64,000 nucleotides of DNA from JAURDE01 sp965365285 (lineage in GTDB: Bacteria > Bdellovibrionota > Bacteriovoracia > Bacteriovoracales > Bacteriovoracaceae): NCBI GenBank assembly GCA_965365285.1, contig CBDUBC010000004.1, positions 1 through 64,000 of the forward strand. The letters are read 5' to 3'. Below, one piece after another: positions 54,611-62,835 of this stretch. Within the stretch, counting starts at the first letter, position 1. Each line of letters starts with the position of its first letter. Position numbers and translations under genes: made by a program. The notes under the pieces were generated by a model. The model had not been told where the DNA came from, did no database searches, and was given only the letters and a program-made list of their open reading frames with translations.

Positions 54611-55070
54611 ATGAGTCTACCTCGTATTCGATATCTCCTTTAGGTGCCCTAACAACAACTGTATCGCCCTCACTTTTTCCAAGAAGAGCTTTTCCAATAG
54701 GACTTTGATAGGAGATTTTTCCTTTAGCAAGGTCAGATTCTTCCTGACCTACGATTTGATACACGACTTCTTCACCGTCTTCATCAATAAGAGTGACAGT
54801 AGCTCCAAAAACAATCGTTTCACTTTCAATAGTCGCAGTATTGATTACTCTTGAATTAGCAACAACACCTTGAAGTTTAGAAATTCTTCCTTCAATAATC
54901 GACTGCTTTTCCTTTGCTGCATGATACTCAGCATTTTCTTTTAAATCACCATGCTCTCTTGCCTCTGCTATCGTCTTTTTAATTTCTTCACGGTCCACTT
55001 TTATAAGTTGATCGAGCTCCGCTTGAACTTTATCCATACCAGCTTGAGTAATAGGTTGTTTTTGATCCAT
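54597..55070 (-). CDS. greA: transcription elongation factor GreA
   Basis: GreA rescues backtracked RNA polymerase. This 157-residue protein has the N-terminal coiled coil with the tip acidic residues in AREHGDLKENAEYHAAKEKQ, and the C-terminal globular domain with SYQSPIGKALLGKSEGD. Length is normal. It overlaps recG downstream and follows the zinc-ribbon gene by eight bases. Confidence 0.96.
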   Translation of the reverse strand: MDQKQPITQAGMDKVQAELDQLIKVDREEIKKTIAEAREHGDLKENAEYHAAKEKQSIIEGRISKLQGVVANSRVINTATIESETIVFGATVTLIDEDGEEVVYQIVGQEESDLAKGKISYQSPIGKALLGKSEGDTVVVRAPKGDIEYEVDSFEFK

Positions 55071-55078
55071 AGAAATTC

Positions 55079-55384
55079 CTAATTTTTAAAAAGAGAGTTT
55101 GCAGCGTCAAGAAGACTATTCTTATCGTCCTCTTGATTTCCTGAGCCAGCGAGCTTAAAGAATTCGCAAAAGGTGGGCTTTTCTTTCTCAAGAATTCGCT
55201 CAGCTATGGGTTCCCTGCATTCATTATACGAGGATGGGTCATAGAATTTACACATACGACAGCATCGAATATAGGCTTGGCAATGAGGGCATTCTTCATT
55301 TCGAAAAACTTTTTCACCAAGATTATGCTCTAAAGCTTTATTGCATGCATAGCAAATAATTTGATTCTTTGTTTCATCATTCAT
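55079..55384 (-). CDS. small cysteine-rich, probably zinc-binding protein
   Basis: This 101-residue protein has CYAC at 11-14, CPHC at 33-36, then CCRMC and further cysteines in NECREP and TFCEFF, a pattern of stacked zinc ribbons. The C-terminal 25 residues look helical and disordered. No signal peptide is present. I do not recognise a named family. It lies between greA and a secreted protein gene with one-base to eight-base gaps, suggesting one operon. Confidence 0.72.
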   Translation of the reverse strand: MNDETKNQIICYACNKALEHNLGEKVFRNEECPHCQAYIRCCRMCKFYDPSSYNECREPIAERILEKEKPTFCEFFKLAGSGNQEDDKNSLLDAANSLFKN

Positions 55385-55879
55385 TTAAAAATCCCAGCTC
55401 TTTGCCACCATAAAGTCAAAACCAGAATCGTTTTTCGCACTTGGCTGAAAAAAGATTTTGGGTAGGTTTTTTTTATTATATTCCTTAATGGCCCTTAGCA
55501 AGTTATTTTCATTGGAGTACTCAGCTGTCTTTGCTACGAGAAAATTTACTAGGAGCATGGAAACCCCTGATATTAATAGGACTTTCTTTCGTTTATCATT
55601 ATCATTATTAAGAAAACCCCCAATAATTAAACCGGTCCCTAAGGTTCCCATAATAGCGTTCTCTAGCTTGATGTCACTACCTTCCTGATACTTATCAAGA
55701 TAACTCTTCGCAACAGGGTCTTTTTCCAGGTAAAAGCGAAGTCCTTCACCTTTTTGATTGGTGTTTGTATCCACTAGAACTTCTTGGTAATTTACAATGG
55801 CGATCCTGGAGCATACTTCTTGGCCAAAGGCGTTGAAGGTAAGGCATAATAGGAGCGGTATTAGTAATCTCATGGTCAT
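55385..55879 (-). CDS. exported protein with two hydrophobic segments, unknown function
   Basis: This 164-residue protein has a signal peptide (cleavage near NAFGQE) with one cysteine soon after, and two hydrophobic stretches at about 72-88 and 97-115. The gap between its stop and the zinc-ribbon gene is zero. Nothing in the sequence suggests a specific activity. A second in-frame ATG two codons later is an alternative start. Confidence 0.65.
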   Translation of the reverse strand: MTMRLLIPLLLCLTFNAFGQEVCSRIAIVNYQEVLVDTNTNQKGEGLRFYLEKDPVAKSYLDKYQEGSDIKLENAIMGTLGTGLIIGGFLNNDNDKRKKVLLISGVSMLLVNFLVAKTAEYSNENNLLRAIKEYNKKNLPKIFFQPSAKNDSGFDFMVAKSWDF

Positions 55880-55909
55880 TGATTTTAAAATTTAAATAGG
55901 GCTAAGTCT

Positions 55910-57610
55910 ATGGATCTTATCAGAACGGGGCTAGGTATAGGGAAGACCATTAAAAATGTAGGTCGTCTCCGAGAAATTGCTCTTATTTTTGCTAAGCATG
56001 GACTTGAAGAATTTCTCTCCCTTGCTGTTACTTCAAAGATTCCTAATTTTGTTCTTCCAAAATCAAATCGTGCAAAATTAGAAGAAAAAACTAATTTTCA
56101 TAAAACTCTTGGAAAAAGACTAAGAAACTGTTTTGAAGAACTTGGTCCTACCTTTATAAAATTTGGTCAGCTGATCTCATCACGAGAAGATCTTTTTGAT
56201 CCTGCATTTATTGAAGAGATGCAGATGCTTCGAGATAAAGTTCGTCCGGAGCCTTTTGAAATAGATCAAGAGACGATTGAAAACTCTTGGGGATGTTCTT
56301 TAACGGACGTTGTACAAAATATTGATCAAGACCCTATTGGAGTAGCCTCTATCGGTTCTGTCTATCGAGCAAGACTACTTAATGGGGATGATATCGTTTT
56401 AAAGGTTCGAAGACCAAATATTGAAAAAAGAATTGAAACGGACTTTCCTATTCTCCTCTATATCGTTGAGCAAGCTGAAAAGGTGAGTCAGGATTTGAAA
56501 TCGCTGGCCCTATCGCGTATTCTCAGAGATTTTTCCATGACCCTGCAAGTGGAGCTTAACTTTAATAGAGAAGCTCTCAATGCTCAAAGACTTAAAACAA
56601 ATTTAGAAAAGCATGATGAAGAGGGAATTTTTTATATCCCAAACGTATATGAGGAGTTCACAACGGAAGAAGTTCTTGTCATAGAATTTCTAGATGGAAT
56701 TCCATTCAGTGATTATGATGAAATTATAAAGTATGAAGAAGAGCTCTATCCTAAAATGGAAAAAGGAATCCGTCTTTTTATTAAGACCTTTCTTCAGGAT
56801 GGTTTTTTTCATGCGGATCTTCATGGTGGCAATTTCTTTTATTTAAGAAATGGTCAAATTGGTCTTGTAGATTTTGGACTGATGGGTAATCTCGCAGTGA
56901 GAAGTCGACAAAACTTTCTTGCAATCGTTTATTCTCTCTTTACCTATAATTTTGAAAACCTTGTTTATGAGTTCTTAGATGTTGCAGATTATGAGGATAT
57001 TCCAGATACCGACCGTCTCATAAGTGATGTAAGGGATGCTCTCTCTCCCTTTATTGGTCTTACGGTTGCTCAAACCAACGTCGCTCATCTCTTAAGATCG
57101 GTTGTAAGAGTTCTTAACTCTCATCAAATCTATCTTCCACGAGAGTGGTATATCGTCTTTAGAGCGTTTATTACCCTTGATGGAGTAAGTAAATCACTTG
57201 ATATGGATTTTGATCTCTTTGGTATATTAGAAGAAGACATTCATGATCTTTTTAAAAAATCGGTGACAAAAGAAAATGTTTATGAAGAAGTCTTTTGGCT
57301 AGGAAAAGATATTCTTGGATCTTTTAGGATGATTCCTAGACATCTTCGCTGGTTTTTAAGAGATTGGTCTAAAAAGAATTATGCCTTTGAAGTCATTCAT
57401 ACAGGTCATGAAAAATCAGTGGAGACGCTTACTGGATCTGTCATTTTTCTTGGCTTTATTCTGCTAAGCTGTGTCTTTATAATTTCAGGAGTGCGCTTTC
57501 TTCCAGAAGAGCCCATATCCTTTAAAACGATTCCTCATCTGACCTATATTTTTTGGTTTCTTGGTCTGATCTTTTTTTGGAAAGGCTTAAAGTATATAAA
57601 AAAACAATAG
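55910..57610 (+). CDS. ABC1/UbiB/AarF-family atypical kinase
   Basis: This 566-residue protein of the UbiB/ADCK family has the KxGQ motif (TFIKFGQLISSREDLFD, about 83-99), an alanine-rich loop-type ATP region IASIGSVYRARL-like (VASIGSVYRARL), the catalytic HADLHGGNFF and the metal-binding VDFGLMG. Two C-terminal membrane helices (about 508-530 and 538-560) are typical. UbiB proteins support ubiquinone or isoprenoid metabolism; the specific role here is unknown. Confidence 0.92.
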   Translation: MDLIRTGLGIGKTIKNVGRLREIALIFAKHGLEEFLSLAVTSKIPNFVLPKSNRAKLEEKTNFHKTLGKRLRNCFEELGPTFIKFGQLISSREDLFDPAFIEEMQMLRDKVRPEPFEIDQETIENSWGCSLTDVVQNIDQDPIGVASIGSVYRARLLNGDDIVLKVRRPNIEKRIETDFPILLYIVEQAEKVSQDLKSLALSRILRDFSMTLQVELNFNREALNAQRLKTNLEKHDEEGIFYIPNVYEEFTTEEVLVIEFLDGIPFSDYDEIIKYEEELYPKMEKGIRLFIKTFLQDGFFHADLHGGNFFYLRNGQIGLVDFGLMGNLAVRSRQNFLAIVYSLFTYNFENLVYEFLDVADYEDIPDTDRLISDVRDALSPFIGLTVAQTNVAHLLRSVVRVLNSHQIYLPREWYIVFRAFITLDGVSKSLDMDFDLFGILEEDIHDLFKKSVTKENVYEEVFWLGKDILGSFRMIPRHLRWFLRDWSKKNYAFEVIHTGHEKSVETLTGSVIFLGFILLSCVFIISGVRFLPEEPISFKTIPHLTYIFWFLGLIFFWKGLKYIKKQ

Positions 57611-57645
57611 TCCAGGAAGGAATGAGGCTTCACAGCTGAATTAAC

Positions 57646-58674
57646 TCATACGCTATCAAGACCACAAAAATAGATAGGTAGATAAGGGACCTTATTTTTC
57701 ATCTCAAAAGGCCCGTGAAGAACTTGTAGAAAGGTTTTAGTGTCGCACTCAAATGTCTCATCCTTATACGTAAAAGTGACTTGAGGGCAACAGCTTATAA
57801 GTCGTAACTTGCGATCTGTTACTCTACTTAAAAAATCATCGAGAAGCCTTTGATTCCCTACTCTAAAAAAGGCGCTGAAGATGACTTGACCCAGATCGTC
57901 CTCTCCACGATCCTCAAGCCAAATCGATTGCCTTTTTAGAAGAGGAAGAAGATTTCCTTCTTCCGAAGGATCTATACCGTATTCATGAATAAGATTATCG
58001 AGGTCTTGCCCTTTATTTTTGATAAAGTAGCTTTTGATTTTACCTTGTACTTCTTTTATATAAAGTTCTGAAGATTCAATTTTACCTAATGTCTCCCAAT
58101 CCTCATCAGTTCGATGAAATTTAATGACTTCGTCCTTTTGATTATAAAGGGTTTTGATTTCTTCCCATTGATTAGGGGTGAGATCAGTATAAGGGATCTT
58201 TTGATAGCTTTTAAGGATTTCAGTTGAAAGTGGGCCTGGAGGTTTTGTTTGAATCGATTTTCCCGCTTCAAAAAAATTAAAACGCTCATAAAAATCGCTG
58301 AGATTACTCCATAGGATAAAATAGGCAACTTTTTCCTCATTTTGAGAGATAAGCGCTTTTAGGAAATCACTGAAGATCCCTTTGCCTCTTATTTCTTTAG
58401 ATGAGCAGACTCCTCCCAATAGTGCAACTGGAGTCTTCACTCCTTTCATAGTGAGATATCGATAGGATATTCCAATATGAGCGCAAACTTTATTATCCTT
58501 TATAAGGATATGATTATTATTCGCATTTTCCTCTTTCATAAGAGGGTAGAAATCGATCATAAAACTGTTGCCATTAGAATAGCCCAGCGACTCTTCAATT
58601 AGCTTTAAAGTTTCATTTCTGTATTTCGGTGATTTTTTAAGATTGGAGACGACTAAATTATTTTTTCTATCCAT
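57646..58674 (-). CDS. GNAT-family acetyltransferase
   Basis: This 342-residue protein has an N-terminal GNAT domain. ILIKDNKVCAHIGIS supplies strands 2-4, and the acetyl-CoA pyrophosphate loop is SSKEIRGKGIFSDFLKAL (R..G.G). FYERFNFFEAG is the usual end of the fold. The C-terminal 180 residues are unlike standard GNAT and may be a second, degenerate copy. The substrate is unknown. It is convergent with the ABC1 gene and divergent from the flagellin promoter. Confidence 0.85.
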   Translation of the reverse strand: MDRKNNLVVSNLKKSPKYRNETLKLIEESLGYSNGNSFMIDFYPLMKEENANNNHILIKDNKVCAHIGISYRYLTMKGVKTPVALLGGVCSSKEIRGKGIFSDFLKALISQNEEKVAYFILWSNLSDFYERFNFFEAGKSIQTKPPGPLSTEILKSYQKIPYTDLTPNQWEEIKTLYNQKDEVIKFHRTDEDWETLGKIESSELYIKEVQGKIKSYFIKNKGQDLDNLIHEYGIDPSEEGNLLPLLKRQSIWLEDRGEDDLGQVIFSAFFRVGNQRLLDDFLSRVTDRKLRLISCCPQVTFTYKDETFECDTKTFLQVLHGPFEMKNKVPYLPIYFCGLDSV

Positions 58675-58783
58675 CCCTCTATTGTCCTATAGGAAAGATA
58701 GTCCTTTCAAGGTGGAATTAAATGCATAAAAAGGCAAAGTTTACCGGATTTTAATATTTAAAAATAAATATTTCCTTCCTCTC

Positions 58784-58810
58784 TAAAGATTTTATTTATT
58801 GTTTCGAACG
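58784..58810 (+). promoter_or_regulatory. FliA (sigma-28)-like promoter of the first flagellin gene
   Basis: TAAAGATT at 58784-58791, an 11-base spacer and TTCGAACG at 58803-58810. The -35 is close to TAAAGTTT and the core CGA of the -10 is in place. It predicts a leader of about 80 bases. Confidence 0.6.
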
Positions 58811-58826
58811 GTAGTCGAAGGAAACT

Positions 58827-58873
58827 TTCCCATCCTATGGGAACTGTTTCTCTGGCAAAAAGGACTTTTGCTA
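58827..58873 (+). promoter_or_regulatory. two tandem hairpins in the flagellin leader
   Basis: Hairpin 1: TTCCCAT (58827-58833)/ATGGGAA (58837-58843), seven pairs around a 3-base loop. Hairpin 2: TGGCAAAA (58853-58860)/TTTTGCTA (58866-58873) around AGGAC, including one G-U pair. Both precede the AAGGAGG ribosome-binding site at 58885-58891. Confidence 0.55.
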
Positions 58874-58896
58874 GAACCCATATCAAGGAGGATAAC

Positions 58897-59745
58897 GTGG
58901 GACTTCGGATTAACACCAACGTGGCCTCGATAAATGCCCAAAGGAATTTGGGACAAACTCGACTGGCCCTCAACAAAACGCTCGAAAAACTGTCTTCAGG
59001 ACAGAGAATTAACCGAGCAGGGGATGATGCCGCTGGATTGGCCATCTCTGAAAACCTTAAGGCCCAAATCAGAGGTTTAGGACAAGCCGAAAGAAATGCT
59101 GAAGATGGTATTTCACTTGTTCAAATTGCTGAAGGCGCCCTTGCAGAAGTTTCGAACATTCTCATTAGACTTAGAGAACTCGCCGTTCAAGCTGCTTCGG
59201 ATACTATCGGAAGTACAGAACGAAAGTTTCTTAACGTCGAATTTGAACAGCTAACTTCTGAAATCGACAGAATTGCAAACTCTACTGAATTTAACAGAGT
59301 TCCTCTGCTAAATGGTACTGGTGCAGTTTTCGACATCCAAATTGGAACTCGAAATGATCCTATTACTGATAGGCTAACGTTTGATGCTTCTAGTGCGGAT
59401 GTAAATGTGGCGGCATTAGGGTTAAACCTAGCCTCAGTTGCTGATAAGATTTCTTCCCAGAATTCCTTATCCTCGATTGACCAGGCGATTATTTCGGTTT
59501 CAGGTATTAGAGCAGACTTCGGTGCTCTCCAAAACCGACTACAGTCAACCATTAACAATGTTCAGGTAAGTATTGAAAACTTATCTGCTGCGAATTCTCG
59601 AGTTAGAGATACAGATGTAGCGAAAGAAACCGCTGAACTTACAAGAAATAATATTCTTGTTCAAGCTGGTACTTCCGTTCTTGCACAAGCGAACGCTTCT
59701 TCAAGAAATGCTCTACAACTTATTAACTCAGCTTCGCAACTTTAA
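58897..59745 (+). CDS. fliC: flagellin (first of two tandem genes)
   Basis: This is flagellin of 282 residues, starting at GTG 58897 five bases after AAGGAGG. The N-terminal D0 region is GLRINTNVASINAQRNLG, followed by GDDAAGLAISENLKAQIRGL. The C-terminal D0 ends in TRNNILVQAGTSVLAQAN and INSASQL. The variable central part is very short, so the D2/D3 domains are essentially absent. An upstream in-frame ATG at 58837 lies inside a hairpin and would add 20 unlikely residues. Confidence 0.95.
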   Translation: MGLRINTNVASINAQRNLGQTRLALNKTLEKLSSGQRINRAGDDAAGLAISENLKAQIRGLGQAERNAEDGISLVQIAEGALAEVSNILIRLRELAVQAASDTIGSTERKFLNVEFEQLTSEIDRIANSTEFNRVPLLNGTGAVFDIQIGTRNDPITDRLTFDASSADVNVAALGLNLASVADKISSQNSLSSIDQAIISVSGIRADFGALQNRLQSTINNVQVSIENLSAANSRVRDTDVAKETAELTRNNILVQAGTSVLAQANASSRNALQLINSASQL

Positions 59746-59764
59746 TGAATGAGGAGAAGGAATA

Positions 59765-59791
59765 ATGGATACGATAAATAACAGTTGTTAA
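59765..59791 (+). other. possible micro-ORF with strong ribosome-binding site
   Basis: An ATG at 59765, preceded by GGAGAAGG at 59752-59759, starts an eight-codon frame MDTINNSC ending in TAA. After the stop the same frame continues through a cysteine-rich stretch (GTSDSCCTCSNDC) to a TGA at 59852-59854. It may be a leader peptide, a decayed small gene, or chance. Confidence 0.3.
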
Positions 59792-59801
59792 GGCACTTCG
59801 G

Positions 59802-59830
59802 ACAGTTGTTGCACCTGTAGCAATGATTGT
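59802..59830 (+). other. hairpin between the two flagellin genes
   Basis: ACAGTTGTTGC (59802-59812) pairs with GCAATGATTGT (59820-59830) over 11 positions, three of them G-U, around a 7-base loop. No T-run follows, so it is not a standard terminator. The first nine bases repeat those at 59781-59789. Confidence 0.5.
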
Positions 59831-59914
59831 TTGAAAAACCTTAACTTTATGTGAGTTTAAACTGTTTTTCGATTTTCGAAATTGAGGGATTGATGAATTT
59901 AATATTAACAATTA

Positions 59915-59931
59915 TTGAGCAGGAAGCTCAA
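59915..59931 (+). promoter_or_regulatory. perfect hairpin in the leader of the second flagellin gene
   Basis: TTGAGC-AGGAA-GCTCAA, a perfect 6-5-6 inverted repeat 40 bases before the ATG at 59972. The loop contains an AGGA that resembles a ribosome-binding site. Confidence 0.5.
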
Positions 59932-59971
59932 TTGCGAACAGGAGGTTTGAAGTATGAGAGGAGATTAATTT

Positions 59972-60805
59972 ATGGGACTACGAATCAACACAAATGTTGC
60001 GTCCATTTCGGCGCAGAGATCCTTAGGGATCAATTCAAGCAACCTGAAAGACAACTTAAGAAAGCTGTCATCAGGTGAAAGAGTAACCAGGGCCGGCGAC
60101 GATGCTGCCGGGCTAGCGATTAGTGAAAACCTAAAAGCCCAAATTAGGGGAATTAGGCAAGCTGGTAGAAACGCAAACGATGCGATTTCTTTTATCCAGA
60201 CTGCTGAAGGGGGATTGAGTGAAATTTCTAACATCATCATCCGACTCAGAGAACTTGCGATCCAAGCTGCTTCTGATACGATCGGTGACACAGAAAGATC
60301 ATTTGGCGATATTGAGTTTCAACAACTCAAGGAAGAAATCGACAGAATCGCTAGAAGTGCCGAGTTTAACGGAACCCAGCTTCTTGATGGAACTGGTGGA
60401 CAACTTGAATTCCAAATTGGGATCAATAATGACCCAATCCTGGACAGGTTACGTTATGACGGTACATCGGCCGATGCGACACTGGCCGCTTTGGGACTCA
60501 CAGCTGAATCCGTTAGTTCAAAGCAAGGAGCTCAAGTATCCCTCAAAAAACTTGATAATGCCCTTGTACAAATTAACGGTGTTAGAGCGAATTTGGGAGC
60601 TGTCCAAAATAGGTTGTCTTCGATTATCAACAACCTTGGGACAAGTGATGAAAACCTTAGTGCTGCAAACTCACGAGTTAGAGACGTTGATGTCGCTAAT
60701 GAAACTGCAGAGCTTACTAAGAACAACATACTTGTTCAGGCGGGTGTAAGTGTATTGGCCCAGGCCAATCAGTACCCAAGTAGTGCTCTAAAACTGATAG
60801 GATAA
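59972..60805 (+). CDS. fliC: flagellin (second of two tandem genes)
   Basis: This is flagellin of 277 residues starting at ATG 59972 after GAGGAG. The N-terminal GLRINTNVASISAQRSLG and C-terminal KNNILVQAGVSVLAQANQYP are conserved, and the central domain is short as in the first copy. The two paralogues are clearly homologous along their whole length but differ in the middle. Bdellovibrio-type bacteria carry several flagellins in one filament, and this pair fits that pattern. It ends with a strong terminator. Confidence 0.95.
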   Translation: MGLRINTNVASISAQRSLGINSSNLKDNLRKLSSGERVTRAGDDAAGLAISENLKAQIRGIRQAGRNANDAISFIQTAEGGLSEISNIIIRLRELAIQAASDTIGDTERSFGDIEFQQLKEEIDRIARSAEFNGTQLLDGTGGQLEFQIGINNDPILDRLRYDGTSADATLAALGLTAESVSSKQGAQVSLKKLDNALVQINGVRANLGAVQNRLSSIINNLGTSDENLSAANSRVRDVDVANETAELTKNNILVQAGVSVLAQANQYPSSALKLIG

Positions 60806-60825
60806 TTTTAGTTTAAACTCATAAT

Positions 60826-60861
60826 TGCCCTTTGCTCTAAATTGAGCAAGGGCATTTTTTT
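60826..60861 (+). terminator. rho-independent terminator of the flagellin genes
   Basis: TGCCCTTTGCTC at 60826-60837 pairs with GAGCAAGGGCA at 60844-60854 (one bulged T), followed by seven T (60855-60861). Confidence 0.88.
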
Positions 60862-60900
60862 AATTATAGTTGAACGAAAGCTTGTTATAATTAAGGGTAT

Positions 60901-61875
60901 ATGAGTGAACTAGTAGAAAAAAAGACCATTCTCATTTTTGGCATATCTTCATTTCTTGGATCTAATCTTGCCGAATTTCTTAAAAAAGACTTTAGAGTTG
61001 TGGGAACTTATTATAAAACTTCAATCTCTCTTCCTAGTGTTCTAACAATTCCATGCGATGTTCTTTCAAAAGAATCGGTTCAACTCGCTCTTTACACATC
61101 TAAACCTGATTACACAATCTACTGTATAGGAGTAAATTCGGTTAAGGCTAGTGCCGAAGCTGAAGGACTTGCCGATGCTCTTAATACTTCAGGTCTCTTT
61201 AATGTAGGTGAGATGTGCCAGCGATATAAATCTCAAATTATTTATATTTCTCAGGACTTTGTTTTCTCTGGTGAGAATAAAGACTATATAGAAATGGATA
61301 TTCCAGACTCAGCAACTATATTAGGCAAAACAAAATCCTCCGGAGAGTTCTATATTCAGAAAAACTCTCTAAATTATATGATCTTTAGAACATGTCATTT
61401 ATATGGAAGACATATTAATCCGAGCAAGAGAACCTTCTTTGAAAACCTGCAATGGAATATGCAAACAACCTCTCCACAGTCTTTTGATTGTTATGTAAAA
61501 CAAGGCTATTTGGATGTGTATTATCTTTGTCTCATAATTAAATTGAGTATTGAGAGAAGAGCACAAAATCGACTAATTCATGTTTGTAGTCAAGATATTA
61601 TGACTCGGTATGATTTTGCTAAACTCTATTGTCAAATCTTTCAAGAGCCTTCGAATAGAGTAGCTAAAGGGCGCTGGGCGCTTCCTTTGACGAAATTGAG
61701 GGATGGAACTGAAGAGTTTTGGTATTACAAATTAAGCTGTGAAAACCTCGAGGCTTTTTTAAATATTGATATGCCAACAATTGAAGAATCTCTTGATCTT
61801 ACCTTGCGCAGATTAAATGGTTCTAAAGAAGTTAGTCGAAAGAAAAATCAAGGTGGAACAATTTCTTTTATCTAG
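60901..61875 (+). CDS. RmlD-like NAD(P)-dependent sugar reductase family protein
   Basis: This 324-residue extended-SDR-fold protein is similar to dTDP-4-dehydrorhamnose reductase (RmlD). The N-terminal nucleotide motif is LIFGISSFLGSNLAEFL, and ISQDFVFSGENKDYIEMD matches the RmlD STDYVFDG..Y.E.D line. The catalytic Y..K motif reads ILGKTKSSGE: lysine 145 is kept, but the tyrosine position is leucine 141. It may be catalytically altered or non-enzymatic. Its position after flagellin genes suggests, but does not prove, a role in glycan or flagellar modification. Confidence 0.82.
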   Translation: MSELVEKKTILIFGISSFLGSNLAEFLKKDFRVVGTYYKTSISLPSVLTIPCDVLSKESVQLALYTSKPDYTIYCIGVNSVKASAEAEGLADALNTSGLFNVGEMCQRYKSQIIYISQDFVFSGENKDYIEMDIPDSATILGKTKSSGEFYIQKNSLNYMIFRTCHLYGRHINPSKRTFFENLQWNMQTTSPQSFDCYVKQGYLDVYYLCLIIKLSIERRAQNRLIHVCSQDIMTRYDFAKLYCQIFQEPSNRVAKGRWALPLTKLRDGTEEFWYYKLSCENLEAFLNIDMPTIEESLDLTLRRLNGSKEVSRKKNQGGTISFI

Positions 61876-62404
61876 AAGAAAGTCTAATGAACTCGCTTAG
61901 ATAATGACGAACAAGAGCATCCGTATCAAAGCTCTCTCCTCTAAATCTCCAAGTAATGTCATTGAAGGGACCAATATGAGCTTTGATCTCATGACCTTGA
62001 TTTTGAATGGAGTCCTCGTTTCTTAGTCGAGGACTAAAAATTTCTTTTCCGTTAGAAAGAAATGAAATTGAAATTAAGTCAGTCGCTCGTCTTGAAAAAA
62101 CGAGTCTAAGAGAATTTCTAAAAAGCATAAAATCATTAACTGTGTTCGCGATTTTAAAAATCTTAATCTGACCAAGCCCTTTTACAGATGTTCTGTATTG
62201 ATTAAACTTTGTCACATACACTTCAAATCTATCTCTTAAATTATTCATAAAATTAATAGAGGATTCTTCTAGAAAGAGACGGGGATCGAGATGCTCATTT
62301 AAAGAGATAACGCCTGACTCTTCCATATTGAGCTCTTCAAGAGCAAGTTTCTCTATCCAAGCAGTACTAATAAATTGATCGGAGTTATTTTGTGTATGTT
62401 CCAT
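61868..62404 (-). CDS. cytoplasmic protein of unknown function
   Basis: This 178-residue soluble protein has no signal peptide. Its middle (FEVYVTKFNQYRTSVKGLGQ and IKIFKIANTVNDFMLFRNSL) looks helical, followed by a beta-rich end with KAHIGPFNDITWRFRG. I recognise no family. It overlaps the RmlD-like gene by eight bases at the convergent end and lies downstream of the 6S RNA, which is transcribed towards it. Confidence 0.65.
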   Translation of the reverse strand: MEHTQNNSDQFISTAWIEKLALEELNMEESGVISLNEHLDPRLFLEESSINFMNNLRDRFEVYVTKFNQYRTSVKGLGQIKIFKIANTVNDFMLFRNSLRLVFSRRATDLISISFLSNGKEIFSPRLRNEDSIQNQGHEIKAHIGPFNDITWRFRGESFDTDALVRHYLSEFIRLSSR

Positions 62405-62454
62405 TATTAAATTGTGGGTAATCTAAGGGAGGCTGTCAATGGTACTTGAGAAAA

Positions 62455-62630
62455 GGGGCCTGGGAGAGACTTGTATGTTCCGCCCGCCGTTTGACAGGAG
62501 GACGCAGTAGGTAATTACTTTAGGCTTCTCACTTCTGATCTCTCAGTGTGAGCTTGCTCACCATAATCAGTGACCGCTTCCGAAAGCTTAGTTGTAGGGC
62601 GAAAAGCATAAATTGCTCGCCCAAACCCCA
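62455..62630 (-). ncRNA. ssrS: 6S RNA
   Basis: On the minus strand the transcript reads from about 62630 to 62455. The ends pair: GGGGTTTGGG with CCCAGGCCCC (ten pairs, two G-U), then a second stem TTTCGCCC with GGGCGGAA. The centre has GGTGAGCAAGCTCAC and GTGAGAAGCCTAAAG, close to E. coli 6S RNA (GGTGAGCATGCTC and GAGAAGCCTTAAA). The length of about 176-185 bases matches 6S. This RNA binds sigma-70 RNA polymerase and mimics an open promoter. It is the main content of the 431-base gap between genes (62405-62835). Confidence 0.8.
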
Positions 62631-62636
62631 AGACCT

Positions 62637-62645
62637 ATTATAGCA
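62637..62645 (-). promoter_or_regulatory. extended -10 promoter of 6S RNA
   Basis: On the minus strand TGCTATAAT (TGn and perfect TATAAT at 62642-62637), placing transcription start at about 62630, exactly at the base of the closing stem. No clear -35 is present. Confidence 0.65.
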
Positions 62646-62722
62646 GAGGCTTTCAAAGTTGTACCCTATATTTTCATGGGACGAGGGACTGAAAACCTCA
62701 GTTATTTCAGTACCTTACTTTA

Positions 62723-62751
62723 TTGCATTGCGTAAAATTATGAGGTATAAT
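62723..62751 (+). promoter_or_regulatory. sigma-70-type promoter of the Flp pilin gene
   Basis: TTGCAT at 62723-62728, a 17-base spacer and TATAAT at 62746-62751. The predicted leader of about 78 bases (62758-62835) ends in AAGGGGTGG. An inverted repeat ACTGAAA/TTTCAGT (62688-62694 and 62705-62711) lies just upstream and could be an operator. Confidence 0.7.
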
Positions 62752-62835
62752 TACTCAGGGTAGTTCGTCTTATGAGGGGCTTAAAGTCCTAGAGAAAAAC
62801 GCCCGAAAAGAGGCTTAAAAAAGGGGTGGTAGAAA

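Noticed and set aside
59857..59882. FliA-like promoter for the second flagellin gene (TAAACTGT and TTCGAAAT)
   Set aside because: The spacer is nine bases, not eleven, and the -35 is weak, so I do not list it as a feature although it could contribute.
62455..62630. the same region read as a plus-strand structured leader (riboswitch) for flp
   Set aside because: Known riboswitch cores were not recognisable, the flp promoter lies downstream of it, and the minus strand fits 6S RNA with its own promoter.
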